From assembly GCF_019774615.1 (NCBI RefSeq), contig NZ_CP081497.1, positions 310,001 to 374,000 of the forward strand: a DNA stretch of 64,000 nucleotides, read 5' to 3'. Below the pieces are notes generated by a model, which saw only the letters and a list, made by a program, of their open reading frames with translations, did no database searches and was not told the origin of the DNA. The position numbers were made by a program, and so were the translations under genes. This stretch comes from Streptomyces sp. BHT-5-2. GTDB lineage: Bacteria; Actinomycetota; Actinomycetes; Streptomycetales; Streptomycetaceae. Below, piece after piece: positions 24,238-34,817 of the stretch; the stretch's first letter is position 1, and every line of letters begins with the position of its first letter.

Positions 24238-25425
24238 ATGACTGGCTGGATCGCTGATACTCCCCTGATCGACGAGTTCGTCTCCCGTCGCGACCTCTAT
24301 CCCTACTACCACGTCATCGAGGACCGGCCGACGCCGGGTGAGGTCGTCGTCGACGGCATCCGCGCGGTCAACGCAGCCTCGACGGATTACCTCGGGCTTG
24401 CCGCCGACTCCGGCGTGCGCGCGGCGGCCTCACAGGCCGCAGCCAAGTACGGCACCTGTTGGACCGGGTCCCCGATGCTCGGCACCGTCGGCCTCCATCG
24501 TGAGCTGGAAGAGGAGTTGGCCGACTTCCTCCGCCGCCCCGCGGTCATGCTGACCGTAACGGGATTCCAGGCCAACCTGACGCTGTCCTCCCTTTTCGGC
24601 ACCGGTCACATGGTGATCGCGGACCAGCACATCCACGCCTCCCTGCTGGAATCGGTCCGCCTCGGACGAGCTGAGTATCGCCGGTTCGGGCACAATGACG
24701 TCGCCCATGCCGAAAGGCTCATGCGGACCTCGGTCGACAAGGGAAAGGTCCCCGTCATCGTCACCGAGGGCGCGTTCTCCCTCGGCGGAGACCTCTGCCC
24801 GGTTCCGGAACTTGTCGCACTCGCCAAGCGCTACGGCGGCGGCCTGATCATTGACGGTGCGCACGACATCGGTGTGCTCGGTACCGACGGGCGAGGCGCC
24901 GGTGAGCACTTCGACGTGGAGGAGGGGATCGACCTCGTCACCGGTACCCTCTGCAAGGCGTTCGGCTCCGTCGGCGGGTTCGTCGCGGGCTCCGTGAAGG
25001 CCATCCGCAGCCTGCGCCACTTCGGAAACGCGGCGATGTATTCGGCATCGATGGCACCTGCGTCCGCGGCCGCCGCGTTGGCGTCCGTACGGACGGCTCG
25101 CGCCCGGCCCGAACTCCGCGCCGCACTGCGGGATTCGGCTCGACGTCTGCACCGCGGCCTGGCGCAGCAGGGGCACCGTTTGCCGTCCTGGCCGGGCCCC
25201 GCGGTCGCGCTGCCGGCGGGGGAGCCCGAACAGGGTCTGAAGACCTTGGAACAGGGCCTGAAGACCTGGCGGGCATTGCTCGAAGCGGGTGTCTATACAG
25301 GGGCGTTTCTGCCGCCCAGCGTGGCAGGGGAACGGCTCGTCCTCCGCCTTTCGGTCACGGCCGCGCACACCCCGCAGCAGGTTGACCGGATCCTTGAGGT
25401 CGTCGGACGGCTCCTGCCGCCCTGA
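24238..25425 (+). CDS. PLP-dependent alpha-oxoamine synthase-like enzyme (AONS/KBL/SPT fold)
   Basis: About 395 aa from ATG 24238 (ATG 24232 is also possible; AGGA lies just upstream). The fold-type I signature is complete: AASTDYLGLAAD near the start, TGFQAN, DQHIHASLLESV, FGHND, VTEGAFSLGGD, the PLP-binding IDGAHDIGVLG (Asp206, His209) and the Schiff-base lysine in TGTLCKAFGSVGG (Lys240). Such enzymes join an amino acid to an acyl thioester with loss of CO2. Departures from AONS are TGSPML where many relatives have SGSR, and IDGAHD instead of (V/I)DEAHS, which suggest unusual substrates. A seven-residue repeat (EQGLKTL/EQGLKTW) lies near residue 331. The neighbouring ACP is the likely acyl donor. 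Confidence 0.88.
   Translation: MTGWIADTPLIDEFVSRRDLYPYYHVIEDRPTPGEVVVDGIRAVNAASTDYLGLAADSGVRAAASQAAAKYGTCWTGSPMLGTVGLHRELEEELADFLRRPAVMLTVTGFQANLTLSSLFGTGHMVIADQHIHASLLESVRLGRAEYRRFGHNDVAHAERLMRTSVDKGKVPVIVTEGAFSLGGDLCPVPELVALAKRYGGGLIIDGAHDIGVLGTDGRGAGEHFDVEEGIDLVTGTLCKAFGSVGGFVAGSVKAIRSLRHFGNAAMYSASMAPASAAAALASVRTARARPELRAALRDSARRLHRGLAQQGHRLPSWPGPAVALPAGEPEQGLKTLEQGLKTWRALLEAGVYTGAFLPPSVAGERLVLRLSVTAAHTPQQVDRILEVVGRLLPP
25228..25267 (+). repeat. In-frame tandem duplication in the PLP-enzyme gene
   Basis: Two 19-base copies (25228-25246 and 25249-25267), differing at one base, are spaced by 21 bp and encode EQGLKT twice. This looks like a recent in-frame duplication in a loop before the C-terminal domain. 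Confidence 0.8.
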
Positions 25426-25676
25426 TCCGATGCGGCCGATTCCGCCGAGCTTCGCTCCGGCCGCACCACCGGCGCTGCCGCCCACCGGACCGTCAGGCCA
25501 GCAGAAGCGGCGAAGTGCGCGAAGTGCCTGAGCCCCGCCGTTCCGAACCACGCGGCCCAGCTGCTCGCCCCGTAGCGAGTTGCCGGCACTGGCACGTGCC
25601 GTCGCGGTCGCCGTAAGAGCATGGGAGACCCGCCGCTCTGCTATCACGTCGCCACGCTCTACCGAAGGGAGCGGAC

Positions 25677-26900
25677 ATGCGATGCAAGGCTGCTGTCACG
25701 GGCATAGGGATGATCACCCCCGCCGGACTCACCACGGAATCCACCTGGGCCACGGTGTGCCAGGGACAAAGCATGGCTCGCACCGATCCCGACCTGGCCG
25801 GGCTCCCCGTGGACATCACCTGCCGGGTCGACGGGTTCGATGCCGACGCCGTTCACGGCAGGCGGTTGGCCCGACGCCTGGACCGCTTCACCCACCTCGC
25901 TCTCGCCGCGGCCCAGCAGGCGGCCAGGGACGCCAAACTCGAACCGGGCGCCTGGAACGCTCCCCGCGTGGCCGTCGTCCTCGGCGTCGGTGGCAACAGC
26001 ATGAACACCTACTTCCGCGAGTTCGAAGTCCTGAGCCAAGGCCACCCGGAACTGGTTTCCCCCCTCGCGCTGCCGCGCAGCGTTCCGAACATGGCTGCCG
26101 CCGAGGTTGCCATCGCCCTGGGGGCCCGCGGCCCGAACTTCACTGTTGCCAGCGCGTGTGCCTCCGGTGCCACCGCCCTGGCGGTCGCCGCCGGCCTGGT
26201 CACCTCGGGCGCCTGCGACATCGCGCTCGCGGGCGGCGCCGAATCCGGACTCTCGCGGATGACCGTCACCGGTTTCCACCAGATGCACGCCCTCTCACGG
26301 CGCACCGACGCTCCTGGACTCGCCTCACGTCCGTTCGACGTCGACCGCGACGGCTTCGTCCTCGCAGAAGGCGCTGCGGTCCTCGTCCTCGAACGCCCTC
26401 AACACGCCCTACGTCGCGGTGCCGACCAGCGTGCGCTGCTCTGTGGACATGCCTGCACCTGCGATGCCTACCATCCGGTGGTCCCGCATCCAGAGGGCAT
26501 CGGCGTCGAACACGCTCTGCGTACCGCGTTGAAGGAGTCGGGCCTGGATTCCCGCGACATCGGGCATGTCAACGCCCACGGCACCTCAACCCCGGTCGGC
26601 GATGCAGCCGAGGCACGTGCCCTGCATCGCATCTTCGGCCCGGTGCCGCCCCCCGTCACCGCACCGAAGAGCATTCTGGGCCACTCGCTCGGAGCGGCCG
26701 GTGCCATCGAGGCGGCCCTGACCGTCCTCACCCAGCAACACCAGCTCATTCCCCCCACTGCCAACCTCCACCACCAAGACCCCGACTGGGAACTGGACAT
26801 CGTCACCCAGGCTCCCCGAGCCGCGACCATCAACGCCGCCGTCAGCAACTCCTTCGGCTTCGGCGGGCACAACACCGTCTTGGTGTTCGCCGGTGAATGA
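25677..26900 (+). CDS. Beta-ketoacyl-ACP synthase (KAS II/FabF type)
   Basis: 407 aa. The ATG at 25677 has CGAAGGGAG upstream. The condensing triad is complete: Cys161 in SACASGATAL, His301 in NAHGTSTP and His336 in ILGHSLGAAGA, with the conserved Lys331 (APKS). PFDVDRDGFVLAEGAA and NSFGFGGHN are standard. It is a single functional ketosynthase with no chain-length-factor partner beside it, so it is not a classical type II polyketide pair. With the ACP and the oxoamine-synthase-like gene it implies Claisen chain extension of an ACP-bound acyl group before or after amino-acid condensation. A 251-bp gap separates it from the PLP-enzyme gene. Confidence 0.92.
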   Translation: MRCKAAVTGIGMITPAGLTTESTWATVCQGQSMARTDPDLAGLPVDITCRVDGFDADAVHGRRLARRLDRFTHLALAAAQQAARDAKLEPGAWNAPRVAVVLGVGGNSMNTYFREFEVLSQGHPELVSPLALPRSVPNMAAAEVAIALGARGPNFTVASACASGATALAVAAGLVTSGACDIALAGGAESGLSRMTVTGFHQMHALSRRTDAPGLASRPFDVDRDGFVLAEGAAVLVLERPQHALRRGADQRALLCGHACTCDAYHPVVPHPEGIGVEHALRTALKESGLDSRDIGHVNAHGTSTPVGDAAEARALHRIFGPVPPPVTAPKSILGHSLGAAGAIEAALTVLTQQHQLIPPTANLHHQDPDWELDIVTQAPRAATINAAVSNSFGFGGHNTVLVFAGE

Positions 26901-27452
26901 GCCATCGGACGGCGCTACCACCCTGCCGGGCGTGAAGTCCGCTGATGCAGGCGTGAAGAACCATGTCGCTCAACGGCGGGTTGTGCCTGGTGACCACCGC
27001 TCGGCGCGTACCCCGTCCTTCGACGCGATCCGGAAGAACGTCTCCCGGCCTTCCTGCCACGCGCGCCCCCGCACCAGGACTCCAGGACGTTCCCGTGAGC
27101 CCTCCAACCCTCCAGCGCGCCACGGGTGGTGCGTCCGGCCGTTGACTCCGGTGCGGAGACGAGGGCCCCACCCGGACGTGCCCACATGGGTCTCGTGATC
27201 CCTTCTCAGGCATCCACTCGACTGGGCCAGTCCCGGTGACAAGCGGGCGGTCACGGGACGCACCCCACCCGGCAAGTCGAGAACGACAGGGCGGCCGGGC
27301 TCCTCCCGCCCGTGCCGCGCGCACGACAGGCACGGCTCGATGGCGACGCTCTCGGCCGTGTGGTGAAGTGGGGACGTGACGGACCGCCGCATCCGGCGGC
27401 GGGTGCGGGGCCGAGGCAGTCCACGCCGTGCCACCCAGGCGGACGACGGGGC

Positions 27453-27473
27453 CGGTCGACGGCTCGTCGACCG
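27453..27473. repeat. Perfect 9-bp stem hairpin
   Basis: CGGTCGACG (27453-27461), a GCT loop, then the exact complement (27465-27473). It lies 204 bp before the MMPL start. Confidence 0.8.
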
Positions 27474-27507
27474 AATCGCCACGGGCTCCGGAGCTGCCCG
27501 CCGGGGT

Positions 27508-27533
27508 CGACCACGGCCTGCGGGCCGTGGTCG
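27508..27533. repeat. Perfect 11-bp stem hairpin
   Basis: CGACCACGGCC (27508-27518), a TGCG loop, then the exact complement (27523-27533). It lies 34 bp after the previous hairpin and about 145 bp before the MMPL start. It could be a terminator for the ketosynthase transcript or a regulatory structure. Confidence 0.8.
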
Positions 27534-27676
27534 TGGTCGTACACACGGATACCCGAATGCAAGGACCGTATGACGCTCGCGGCCGGGGACCATGGGCTCC
27601 GGATGAGCCTGCCCCTCCCCGCGCTTCTGACCACGCGAAGGGAACAGAACTCCAAGGGGATCCAGAGGACTTCACC

Positions 27677-29986
27677 GTGTCCAACGCCACCAGAACCACC
27701 ACCGCCGGAAGCCCGCCCCCCGGACCCGGGCTCGGGAAGCGGGCCGACCGTTCCCGGCTCGCCGCTCTCGGACGTCTCCTGGTCCGGCGCCGCGTACGCG
27801 TACTGATTGCCGTGCTGCTGGCCGTGGCAGCCGCCGTCCCGATCGGCGGGGGTGTCGCCGACCGGCTGTCCGGCGGTGGCTTCACCGACCCGGCGGCGGA
27901 GTCGTCGAAGGCCGAGAAGTTCCTCGCCGAACGCTTCGGATCGGGTGCGCCCAACCTGGTGCTACTGGCCCGCACCTCAGGTTCGGTCGATGACCCGCGG
28001 GCCGCGGCCGACGGTCGAGACCTCAGCGCCCGGCTCACCCACGAGCCGGGCGTGCTCTCGGTCGCGTCGTATTGGACGACCCCGCACGCGCTGGCGTCGC
28101 CGCTGAGGGCCCGTGACGGGCGCTCGGCGCTGGTGCTCCTGCGGCTGAGGGGCGACGAGGACCGGGTACGGGACATCGCGAAGGACCTGGTGCCCCGTTT
28201 CACCGGCCGTCAGGGGGTGCTGAGGCTCTCCGCGACCGGGACCGGGCAGGTGTACGTGGAAGTCCAGAAGCAGAGCGACCAGGATCTCTTCCGGGCCGAA
28301 GCGTACGCGGCCCCGGTCATGCTGCTGATCCTGCTCTTCGTCTTCGGCAGTACGGTGGCGGCCGTCCTGCCCCTGCTCATCGGTGTGTGTTCCATCCTGG
28401 GCACTTTCGTCGTGCTGAGGGTCCTGTCCGAACTGACCTCGGTGTCCGTCTACGCCGTCAACATCACCACGGCGCTGGGGCTGGGACTGGCCATCGACTA
28501 CAGCCTGTTCATCGTCACCCGTTACCGGGAGGAGAGGGCGCGTGGCCTGGACACCGCGGAGGCGGTCGCGCAGAGCGTCCGCACGGCCGGGCGCACCGTG
28601 CTGTTCTCCGCGCTGACGGTGGCGCTCTCGCTCTCGGCCCTGCTGGTCTTCCCGCTGTACTTCCTGCGCTCCTTCGCCTACGCGGGCGTGGCAGTGGTAG
28701 CGCTCTCGGCCATCGCGGCCCTGGTGGTACTGCCCGCGGTGCTCGGACTGCTCGGCCCACGGATCGACGCGCTGGACGTGCGGCGGCTGTTCCGCCGCGG
28801 ACCGCGACCAGGCGCCGACCACGACACGTTGGCCGGGCCGGCGGCCGGGACCGCGACGGGCGGCTTCTGGCGCCGGCTCGCCACTGCCGTCATGCGGCGG
28901 CCGGTGCTGTGTGCGGCCGGAGTGATCACCTTGCTGGTGTTGCTCGGCCTGCCGTTCACCCGGGTCTCCTTCGGCCTCATCGACGACCGGGTCCTGCCCG
29001 CCGGCGCGCCCGCGCACCGTACGGCACAGTTCGTGCGGGAGGAGTTCCCGAGCCGTGAGAACTCCGCCCTGTCCGTGGTACTGCCCACCGTCAGTGGCTC
29101 CGCCGACCGCGAGCGGATCGCCGCCTACGCCGCCCGCCTGTCGACTCTGCCGGACGTGGCCCGGGTGGACACCGTCACAGGCTCCTACGCCGCAGGACGG
29201 CAGGTGGTGGCCGCGTCCGTGGCCTCCTTCGCCGCGGACCATGCCGGCTGGCTGTCCGTGGTGCCCTCGGTCGAGCCGGACTCCTCCGCCGGCGTCGAAC
29301 TCGCGGAGCGGTTGCGGGCGTACCGCGCACCGGGCCCGGTGCTCGTCGGAGGCGACGGTGCGGAACTCGCGGACACACGTGACGCGCTCGCCGCCCGGCT
29401 GCCCGAGGCGGCGCTGATCATCGGTGCCACGACGGTGGTGCTGCTGTTTCTGTTCACCGGCAGTGTGCTGGTCCCGTTCAAGGCCGTACTGCTCAACCTG
29501 CTCAGCCTGACCGCGACCTTCGGCGCGATGGTGTACGTGTTCCAGGAAGGCCATCTACGGTCCCTGGTCGGCGACTTCACGGTCACCGGCTCGGTGGATA
29601 TCTCCATTCCGGTACTGATGTTCTGCGTCGCATTCGGACTTTCCATGGACTACGAAGTGTTCCTGCTTTCTCGGATCAAGGAGGTGTACACCGAGACCGG
29701 GGACAACACCCAGGCGGTCGCCGCCGGGTTGGCGCGCACGGGGCGCCTGGTCAGCGCTGCGGCCGTACTCGTCGCCGTCGTCATGCTCGCGCTGGCCACG
29801 TCGGGGATCACCTTCCTGAAGCTGCTGGGCGTGGGCCTGGCGCTGGCCGTGCTGCTGGACGCCACGCTGGTGCGCGGCGTGCTGGTGCCGGCCGTGATGA
29901 GACTCGCCGGACGGGCGAACTGGTGGGCGCCACCTCCACTGCGCCGCCTCCACCGCAAGCTGGGGTTGTGGCATGCCGGGGATTGA
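27677..29986 (+). CDS. MMPL/RND-family exporter
   Basis: 769 aa from GTG 27677 (ATCCAGAGG upstream). There are two homologous halves, each a lone helix, an extracytoplasmic domain and five clustered helices, giving about 12 TM segments. The proton-relay aspartates are in LGLGLAIDYSLFIVTRYREE and FGLSMDYEVFLLSRIKE, the MmpL/actinorhodin-transporter signature. These proteins export lipids or hydrophobic metabolites. As the last gene on the plus strand after the ACP, PLP enzyme and ketosynthase, it probably exports their product, although a 776-bp gap separates it. It is convergent with the aldehyde dehydrogenase gene. Confidence 0.92.
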   Translation: MSNATRTTTAGSPPPGPGLGKRADRSRLAALGRLLVRRRVRVLIAVLLAVAAAVPIGGGVADRLSGGGFTDPAAESSKAEKFLAERFGSGAPNLVLLARTSGSVDDPRAAADGRDLSARLTHEPGVLSVASYWTTPHALASPLRARDGRSALVLLRLRGDEDRVRDIAKDLVPRFTGRQGVLRLSATGTGQVYVEVQKQSDQDLFRAEAYAAPVMLLILLFVFGSTVAAVLPLLIGVCSILGTFVVLRVLSELTSVSVYAVNITTALGLGLAIDYSLFIVTRYREERARGLDTAEAVAQSVRTAGRTVLFSALTVALSLSALLVFPLYFLRSFAYAGVAVVALSAIAALVVLPAVLGLLGPRIDALDVRRLFRRGPRPGADHDTLAGPAAGTATGGFWRRLATAVMRRPVLCAAGVITLLVLLGLPFTRVSFGLIDDRVLPAGAPAHRTAQFVREEFPSRENSALSVVLPTVSGSADRERIAAYAARLSTLPDVARVDTVTGSYAAGRQVVAASVASFAADHAGWLSVVPSVEPDSSAGVELAERLRAYRAPGPVLVGGDGAELADTRDALAARLPEAALIIGATTVVLLFLFTGSVLVPFKAVLLNLLSLTATFGAMVYVFQEGHLRSLVGDFTVTGSVDISIPVLMFCVAFGLSMDYEVFLLSRIKEVYTETGDNTQAVAAGLARTGRLVSAAAVLVAVVMLALATSGITFLKLLGVGLALAVLLDATLVRGVLVPAVMRLAGRANWWAPPPLRRLHRKLGLWHAGD

Positions 29987-30051
29987 TCGTGGCGCCGGCA
30001 GGGGGGCGTTGGGGTCATCGTGGGGCGCGAGCAGAGCCCGCCTCGAACGAC

Positions 30052-31575
<1,524 letters not shown>

Positions 31576-31641
31576 CGGTGGACTCCCCATCGCTCGCGCG
31601 GCGCGGCCCGCCGCTCCCGTGCGGCGGGCGGTGGGGGGAGG

Positions 31642-32958
31642 CTAGGGCGGCGGAGGTTGCGCGAACGTTGCACCGTGGTCGTGGGACGCGCCGAACGCCT
31701 CCGGCCGTGCCCCGAGCCTGAATTCGGCGCGCAGTCGTACCGCCGCGGCGGCGGGCGCCTGGCGTGCCGGGGAGCGCTCCGGCAGGGCGGCGACCAGGGC
31801 CTCGTGGACCTCCAGGTCGTGCTCGCCCCAGGGCGTGCGGGCCCACGCGCGCAGCTGGTCCGGATCGCCGGCGGCGAGCAGGGCGCGGCGCATCCGGTCC
31901 TCCAGCGCGGTGCGCAGCCGGCGGATGCCGGGCGCCTCCGAGGAGGGCAGCAGCGGACCGCGGTAGGAGTCGACGGCGGAGCTCAGGTGATGTTGCGTCA
32001 AATCCTGTTCTACGGAGGCGAGATCGGTCTCCAGGGGGGTGGTGAGGCGGTACGGGCGGGAGCGCAGCAGTGGGCCGACGAGCGGTCGCAGGCGGGAGAG
32101 TTCGGCTCGTAGGGTCACCGGGCGGACCTCGCGCTCGCCGTAGAGCAGGACGGCGAGTTGATCGCCCGTCAGGCCGGCCGGATGGTGGGCGAGCAGCACC
32201 ATGATCTCGCTGTGCCGGCGGCCCAGGCGCAGCCGTTCGCCGTCGCGTACCAGCAGTGCTTCGTCGCGACCCAGGGCCGTGAGGAAGGCCCCCGGGCGGG
32301 TGGGCGGGGCGGCCAGATGGGCTTCCGCGGCGCGGGCGGTCGCCTGGACCAGGGCGAGGCTGTGCGGGCTGGCCAGGTGGTCGCCGCCGGTGATGTCCAC
32401 CGCGCCCAGCAGCCGTCCGGTCCGCGTGTCGTGCAGCGGGGCGGCGGCGCAGGTCCAGGGCTGCACCCGCCGGTTGTAGTGCTCGGTGGCGAAGATCTGC
32501 ACGGCGTGGTCGGCGGCGAGCGCGGTGCCAGGTGCGTTGGTGCCGGCGTGGCGTTCGTCCCAGCGCGCGCCGACGACGAAGTTCATCCGCTCGGCGCGGC
32601 GCAGCACCCCGCGGTGCCCCTCCACCCATAGGAGCCGCCCCTGCGGATCGCAGACCGCCAGCAGATGGGCCCCGTCCTGGGCGATGCTGCCCAGCAGCTC
32701 CCGGATGACCGGCATCGCCCGGGCCAGCGGATGCGCCTCGCGGTAGCCGAGCAGCGCGGCCTCGTCGAGTTCGACGGGGGCGACACCGTCCGGTGCGGCG
32801 CGGGCCCGGGCCGAGCGGCGCCAGGAGTCGGCGACCACCTGCCGGACCGGCGGTGCCACCGTCCCGTCGCTGAGAAACGCCTCGTGCGCCCGGCGTACCG
32901 TGCGGATGCGTTCGGCCGGATCGGCGCCCGCCTCCATCGCCAGCCAAGGGTTGACCAC
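31642..32958 (-). CDS. GAF-domain transcriptional regulator (AcoR-like N-terminus)
   Basis: 438 aa from GTG 32958 (GGAGAGG upstream). The N-terminus VRRAHEAFLSDGTVAPPVRQVVADSWRRS and the GAF region (LLAVCDPQGRLLWVEG, ERHAGTNAPGTALA, LLGAVDITGG) are those of AcoR/DhaR-type activators of acetoin, alcohol and aldehyde genes. The sigma-54 AAA+ domain is absent, as usual in actinobacteria. The C-terminal 150 residues instead carry a winged-helix-like GRRHSEIMVLLAHHPAGLTGDQLAVLLYG segment. It precedes the aldehyde dehydrogenase gene and probably controls it in response to an aldehyde. Confidence 0.88.
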   Translation of the reverse strand: MVNPWLAMEAGADPAERIRTVRRAHEAFLSDGTVAPPVRQVVADSWRRSARARAAPDGVAPVELDEAALLGYREAHPLARAMPVIRELLGSIAQDGAHLLAVCDPQGRLLWVEGHRGVLRRAERMNFVVGARWDERHAGTNAPGTALAADHAVQIFATEHYNRRVQPWTCAAAPLHDTRTGRLLGAVDITGGDHLASPHSLALVQATARAAEAHLAAPPTRPGAFLTALGRDEALLVRDGERLRLGRRHSEIMVLLAHHPAGLTGDQLAVLLYGEREVRPVTLRAELSRLRPLVGPLLRSRPYRLTTPLETDLASVEQDLTQHHLSSAVDSYRGPLLPSSEAPGIRRLRTALEDRMRRALLAAGDPDQLRAWARTPWGEHDLEVHEALVAALPERSPARQAPAAAAVRLRAEFRLGARPEAFGASHDHGATFAQPPPP

Positions 32959-33047
32959 GCTTCACCTCTCCGATGCGGCTCCTGCCCCGTACGCCCGATG
33001 GTGCTCGTACCGGCCGGGGCCGTAAAGCCCGCCTCGGGTGCGCCGGC

Positions 33048-34109
33048 TCAGTGGCCGCCCGCCCGGAGCCGCAGGCCGTCCGCCACGATCAGGTCCGAGG
33101 CCACCAGGGCCTGCTCGGCGGTCACCCGTGTCATGTAGACGAACGGGGGGACGACCGGCGGAACGGGGAGGGCGTCGGGGGTGAAGGTGAGGCAGAGCAC
33201 CCCCTGGAGGCAGCCGCTGAACCTGGTGAGGTAGAGCGTCACCTCGCCCTTGAGGTGCAACGCATCGGCGTTCAGTCCGAGTTGGGGGCCCCGGGCGTCA
33301 TGGGTGGTGAGGCGGTAGTCGGTCAGTGAGGCCGCCTTCATGCGCAGGACCATCACCTTCAGGGGGCCGCCGGCGGTCGGAACGGTGGTGACACCGGCCA
33401 GGGTGAAGCCCTGCGGGGCGAAGCGGGTGGTGGTCACGGTGGGCGGGGCGGGGGGAGCAGGAGGGGCCGGTGTGCCGTCGGCGGCGGCCCGCTGGGTCGG
33501 GCCGCCGAGGGCGGTGAGCAGCGCGAGCGGCAGCCCGACGGCCAGCGCCCTGGTGCCGGTGACGCGCTGGGTCGGCGCCGCGCCCGGTGCGGCCGGCCCC
33601 GTCCCCTCCAGGCCCTCCGCGCCCGCCGAACCCTCCGCGCCCTCGGCCCCCTCCGTCCCCCGGTCCGGCGGCGTCCCGGGAGCCGCCCCGCCGTCCGTCG
33701 CGCCCCGCGCCGGCGTCCAGCCGAATCCCATCGAGCTTCCCGCGATCCCCAGTCCCATCCCGACCAGGAACCCGCCGAGGTTGGTCGCGGCGAACGAGAG
33801 CACCGACAGGATCAGTGCGTTGATGCTCACGTAGTGGTGTGCGGACGGGGCGCACCACAGGAACAGTCCCGCCACCATCAGCGCCAGTCCGATGCCCAGT
33901 GCCGCCAGTCCGCCCAGTCCCAGGCTGACCAGCACGGGCAGCGGGGCGAACGGCACCAGCAGCAGTTCGGCGCCGCCCAGCAGGAGCAGCAGGCCGGCCC
34001 AGAAAGGCCGGGTCCGGCGCCACCGCCGCAGCGCCGCCCGCCGCGCGGGCCAGGGCAGCACCCGGTCCAGCCGGGCGCCCCACCGGGCTCGGCGCGCGCT
34101 CAGAAACAC
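33048..34109 (-). CDS. DUF6114-type membrane protein
   Basis: About 353 aa from GTG 34109, overlapping the end of the DUF6230 gene by 10 bases. Three or four hydrophobic segments cover about residues 25-105 (RTRPFWAGLLLLLGGAELLL, then LVSLGLGGLAALGIGLALMV). A long Gly/Ala/Glu/Pro-rich linker comes next, then a C-terminal domain (RFAPQGFTLAGVTTV, VMVLRMKAASLTDYRL). The DUF6230-DUF6114-TetR arrangement recurs in Streptomyces, with no known function. A secreted/membrane pair acting together is inferred from the overlap. Confidence 0.8.
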   Translation of the reverse strand: MFLSARRARWGARLDRVLPWPARRAALRRWRRTRPFWAGLLLLLGGAELLLVPFAPLPVLVSLGLGGLAALGIGLALMVAGLFLWCAPSAHHYVSINALILSVLSFAATNLGGFLVGMGLGIAGSSMGFGWTPARGATDGGAAPGTPPDRGTEGAEGAEGSAGAEGLEGTGPAAPGAAPTQRVTGTRALAVGLPLALLTALGGPTQRAAADGTPAPPAPPAPPTVTTTRFAPQGFTLAGVTTVPTAGGPLKVMVLRMKAASLTDYRLTTHDARGPQLGLNADALHLKGEVTLYLTRFSGCLQGVLCLTFTPDALPVPPVVPPFVYMTRVTAEQALVASDLIVADGLRLRAGGH

Positions 34110-34714
34110 GCCCGGCCGTCCAGGCCGACGCTCACCCGCAGGCCCTTGAGGCGGAAGTTGCCGCCGGTGGCGGACCAGGCATGCGACTTGACGCCGGCCA
34201 CCTCGATGTCGCCTGCCTGGAGCCCGAACTTCCCCCGCGGGCCCCGCACCCCCGGCACCGAGTCCAGGGTCCCGGCGTCCCGGCCGATCTGTGCGGTGCC
34301 GAACCGGGCGTCGCCGACCAGGTCCTCCCCGTCGATGACGAGGTTGTCGGCGCGCACCGGCCCCGCGCCGCCGCCCGCCGTCAGTTTGAACACCACCGTC
34401 CCCAACGGGGTCTTCACCCGCGCCGCCTGGCAGATGTCGGTGAGGTGTGCCTGGCCGATGCCCAGCAGGGCGACCGGGTGGCCGTGGTCGTCGGTGTCGC
34501 GGTCGGTGTGCACGTACGAGGCGAGACCGTTGCTGGTCAACTTGCCCGAGGCGACCTGGAAGTTGGTGCCGGAGACCGCGAAGGACGCGGCCAGTACGCC
34601 CTGCGCCATCACGGTGGCCAGTGCGCCGACGGCGAGGACGGCGGGCACCGCCACCGCCGCGGTCTTCTTCCAGGAGGTCCGCCCTTCGGGCGCCGTGCCG
34701 TTCGGTGTGCTCAC
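34100..34714 (-). CDS. DUF6230 family exported/membrane-anchored protein
   Basis: 204 aa from GTG 34714, with GGGGAGGA upstream. After a basic N-terminus (TSWKKT) comes one hydrophobic helix (VAVPAVLAVGALATVMAQGV) that acts as signal or anchor, then a beta-rich domain beginning FAVSGTNFQVASGKL. The conserved KLTSNGLASYV and IGQAHLTDICQAARVKTPLG blocks are those of DUF6230. The gene overlaps the DUF6114 gene and is divergent from a TetR regulator, which probably represses the pair. Function unknown. Confidence 0.82.
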   Translation of the reverse strand: MSTPNGTAPEGRTSWKKTAAVAVPAVLAVGALATVMAQGVLAASFAVSGTNFQVASGKLTSNGLASYVHTDRDTDDHGHPVALLGIGQAHLTDICQAARVKTPLGTVVFKLTAGGGAGPVRADNLVIDGEDLVGDARFGTAQIGRDAGTLDSVPGVRGPRGKFGLQAGDIEVAGVKSHAWSATGGNFRLKGLRVSVGLDGRACF

Positions 34715-34817
34715 TGCTTCCTCCCCGGGGCAGTGGTCGAATGCGCGAGGGAAGTGCTCGGTGGAGCTGTCCGCGGTCTCCGCCGCAGACCGGATGCCGC
34801 AGGTGACTGGCTGTCAT

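Larger units (their letters stand above)
26901..27676. other. 776-bp gap rich in inverted repeats
   Basis: No supported gene. Open frames on both strands are Arg/Pro-rich and show no family. The region holds two perfect hairpins (27453-27473 and 27508-27533) and an imperfect one (GTCCCGGTGAC at 27230-27240 facing GTCACGGGAC at 27250-27259). It separates the ketosynthase from the exporter, whose GTG is at 27677, and must contain the exporter's promoter. It could be a decayed gene or a structured regulatory leader. Confidence 0.5.

Noticed and set aside
26970..27593. Minus-strand open frame in the 26.9-27.7 kb gap
   Set aside because: Arg/Ser/Pro-rich without similarity I can recognise, and overlapping hairpins suggest non-coding DNA. 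I leave the gap as structured spacer.
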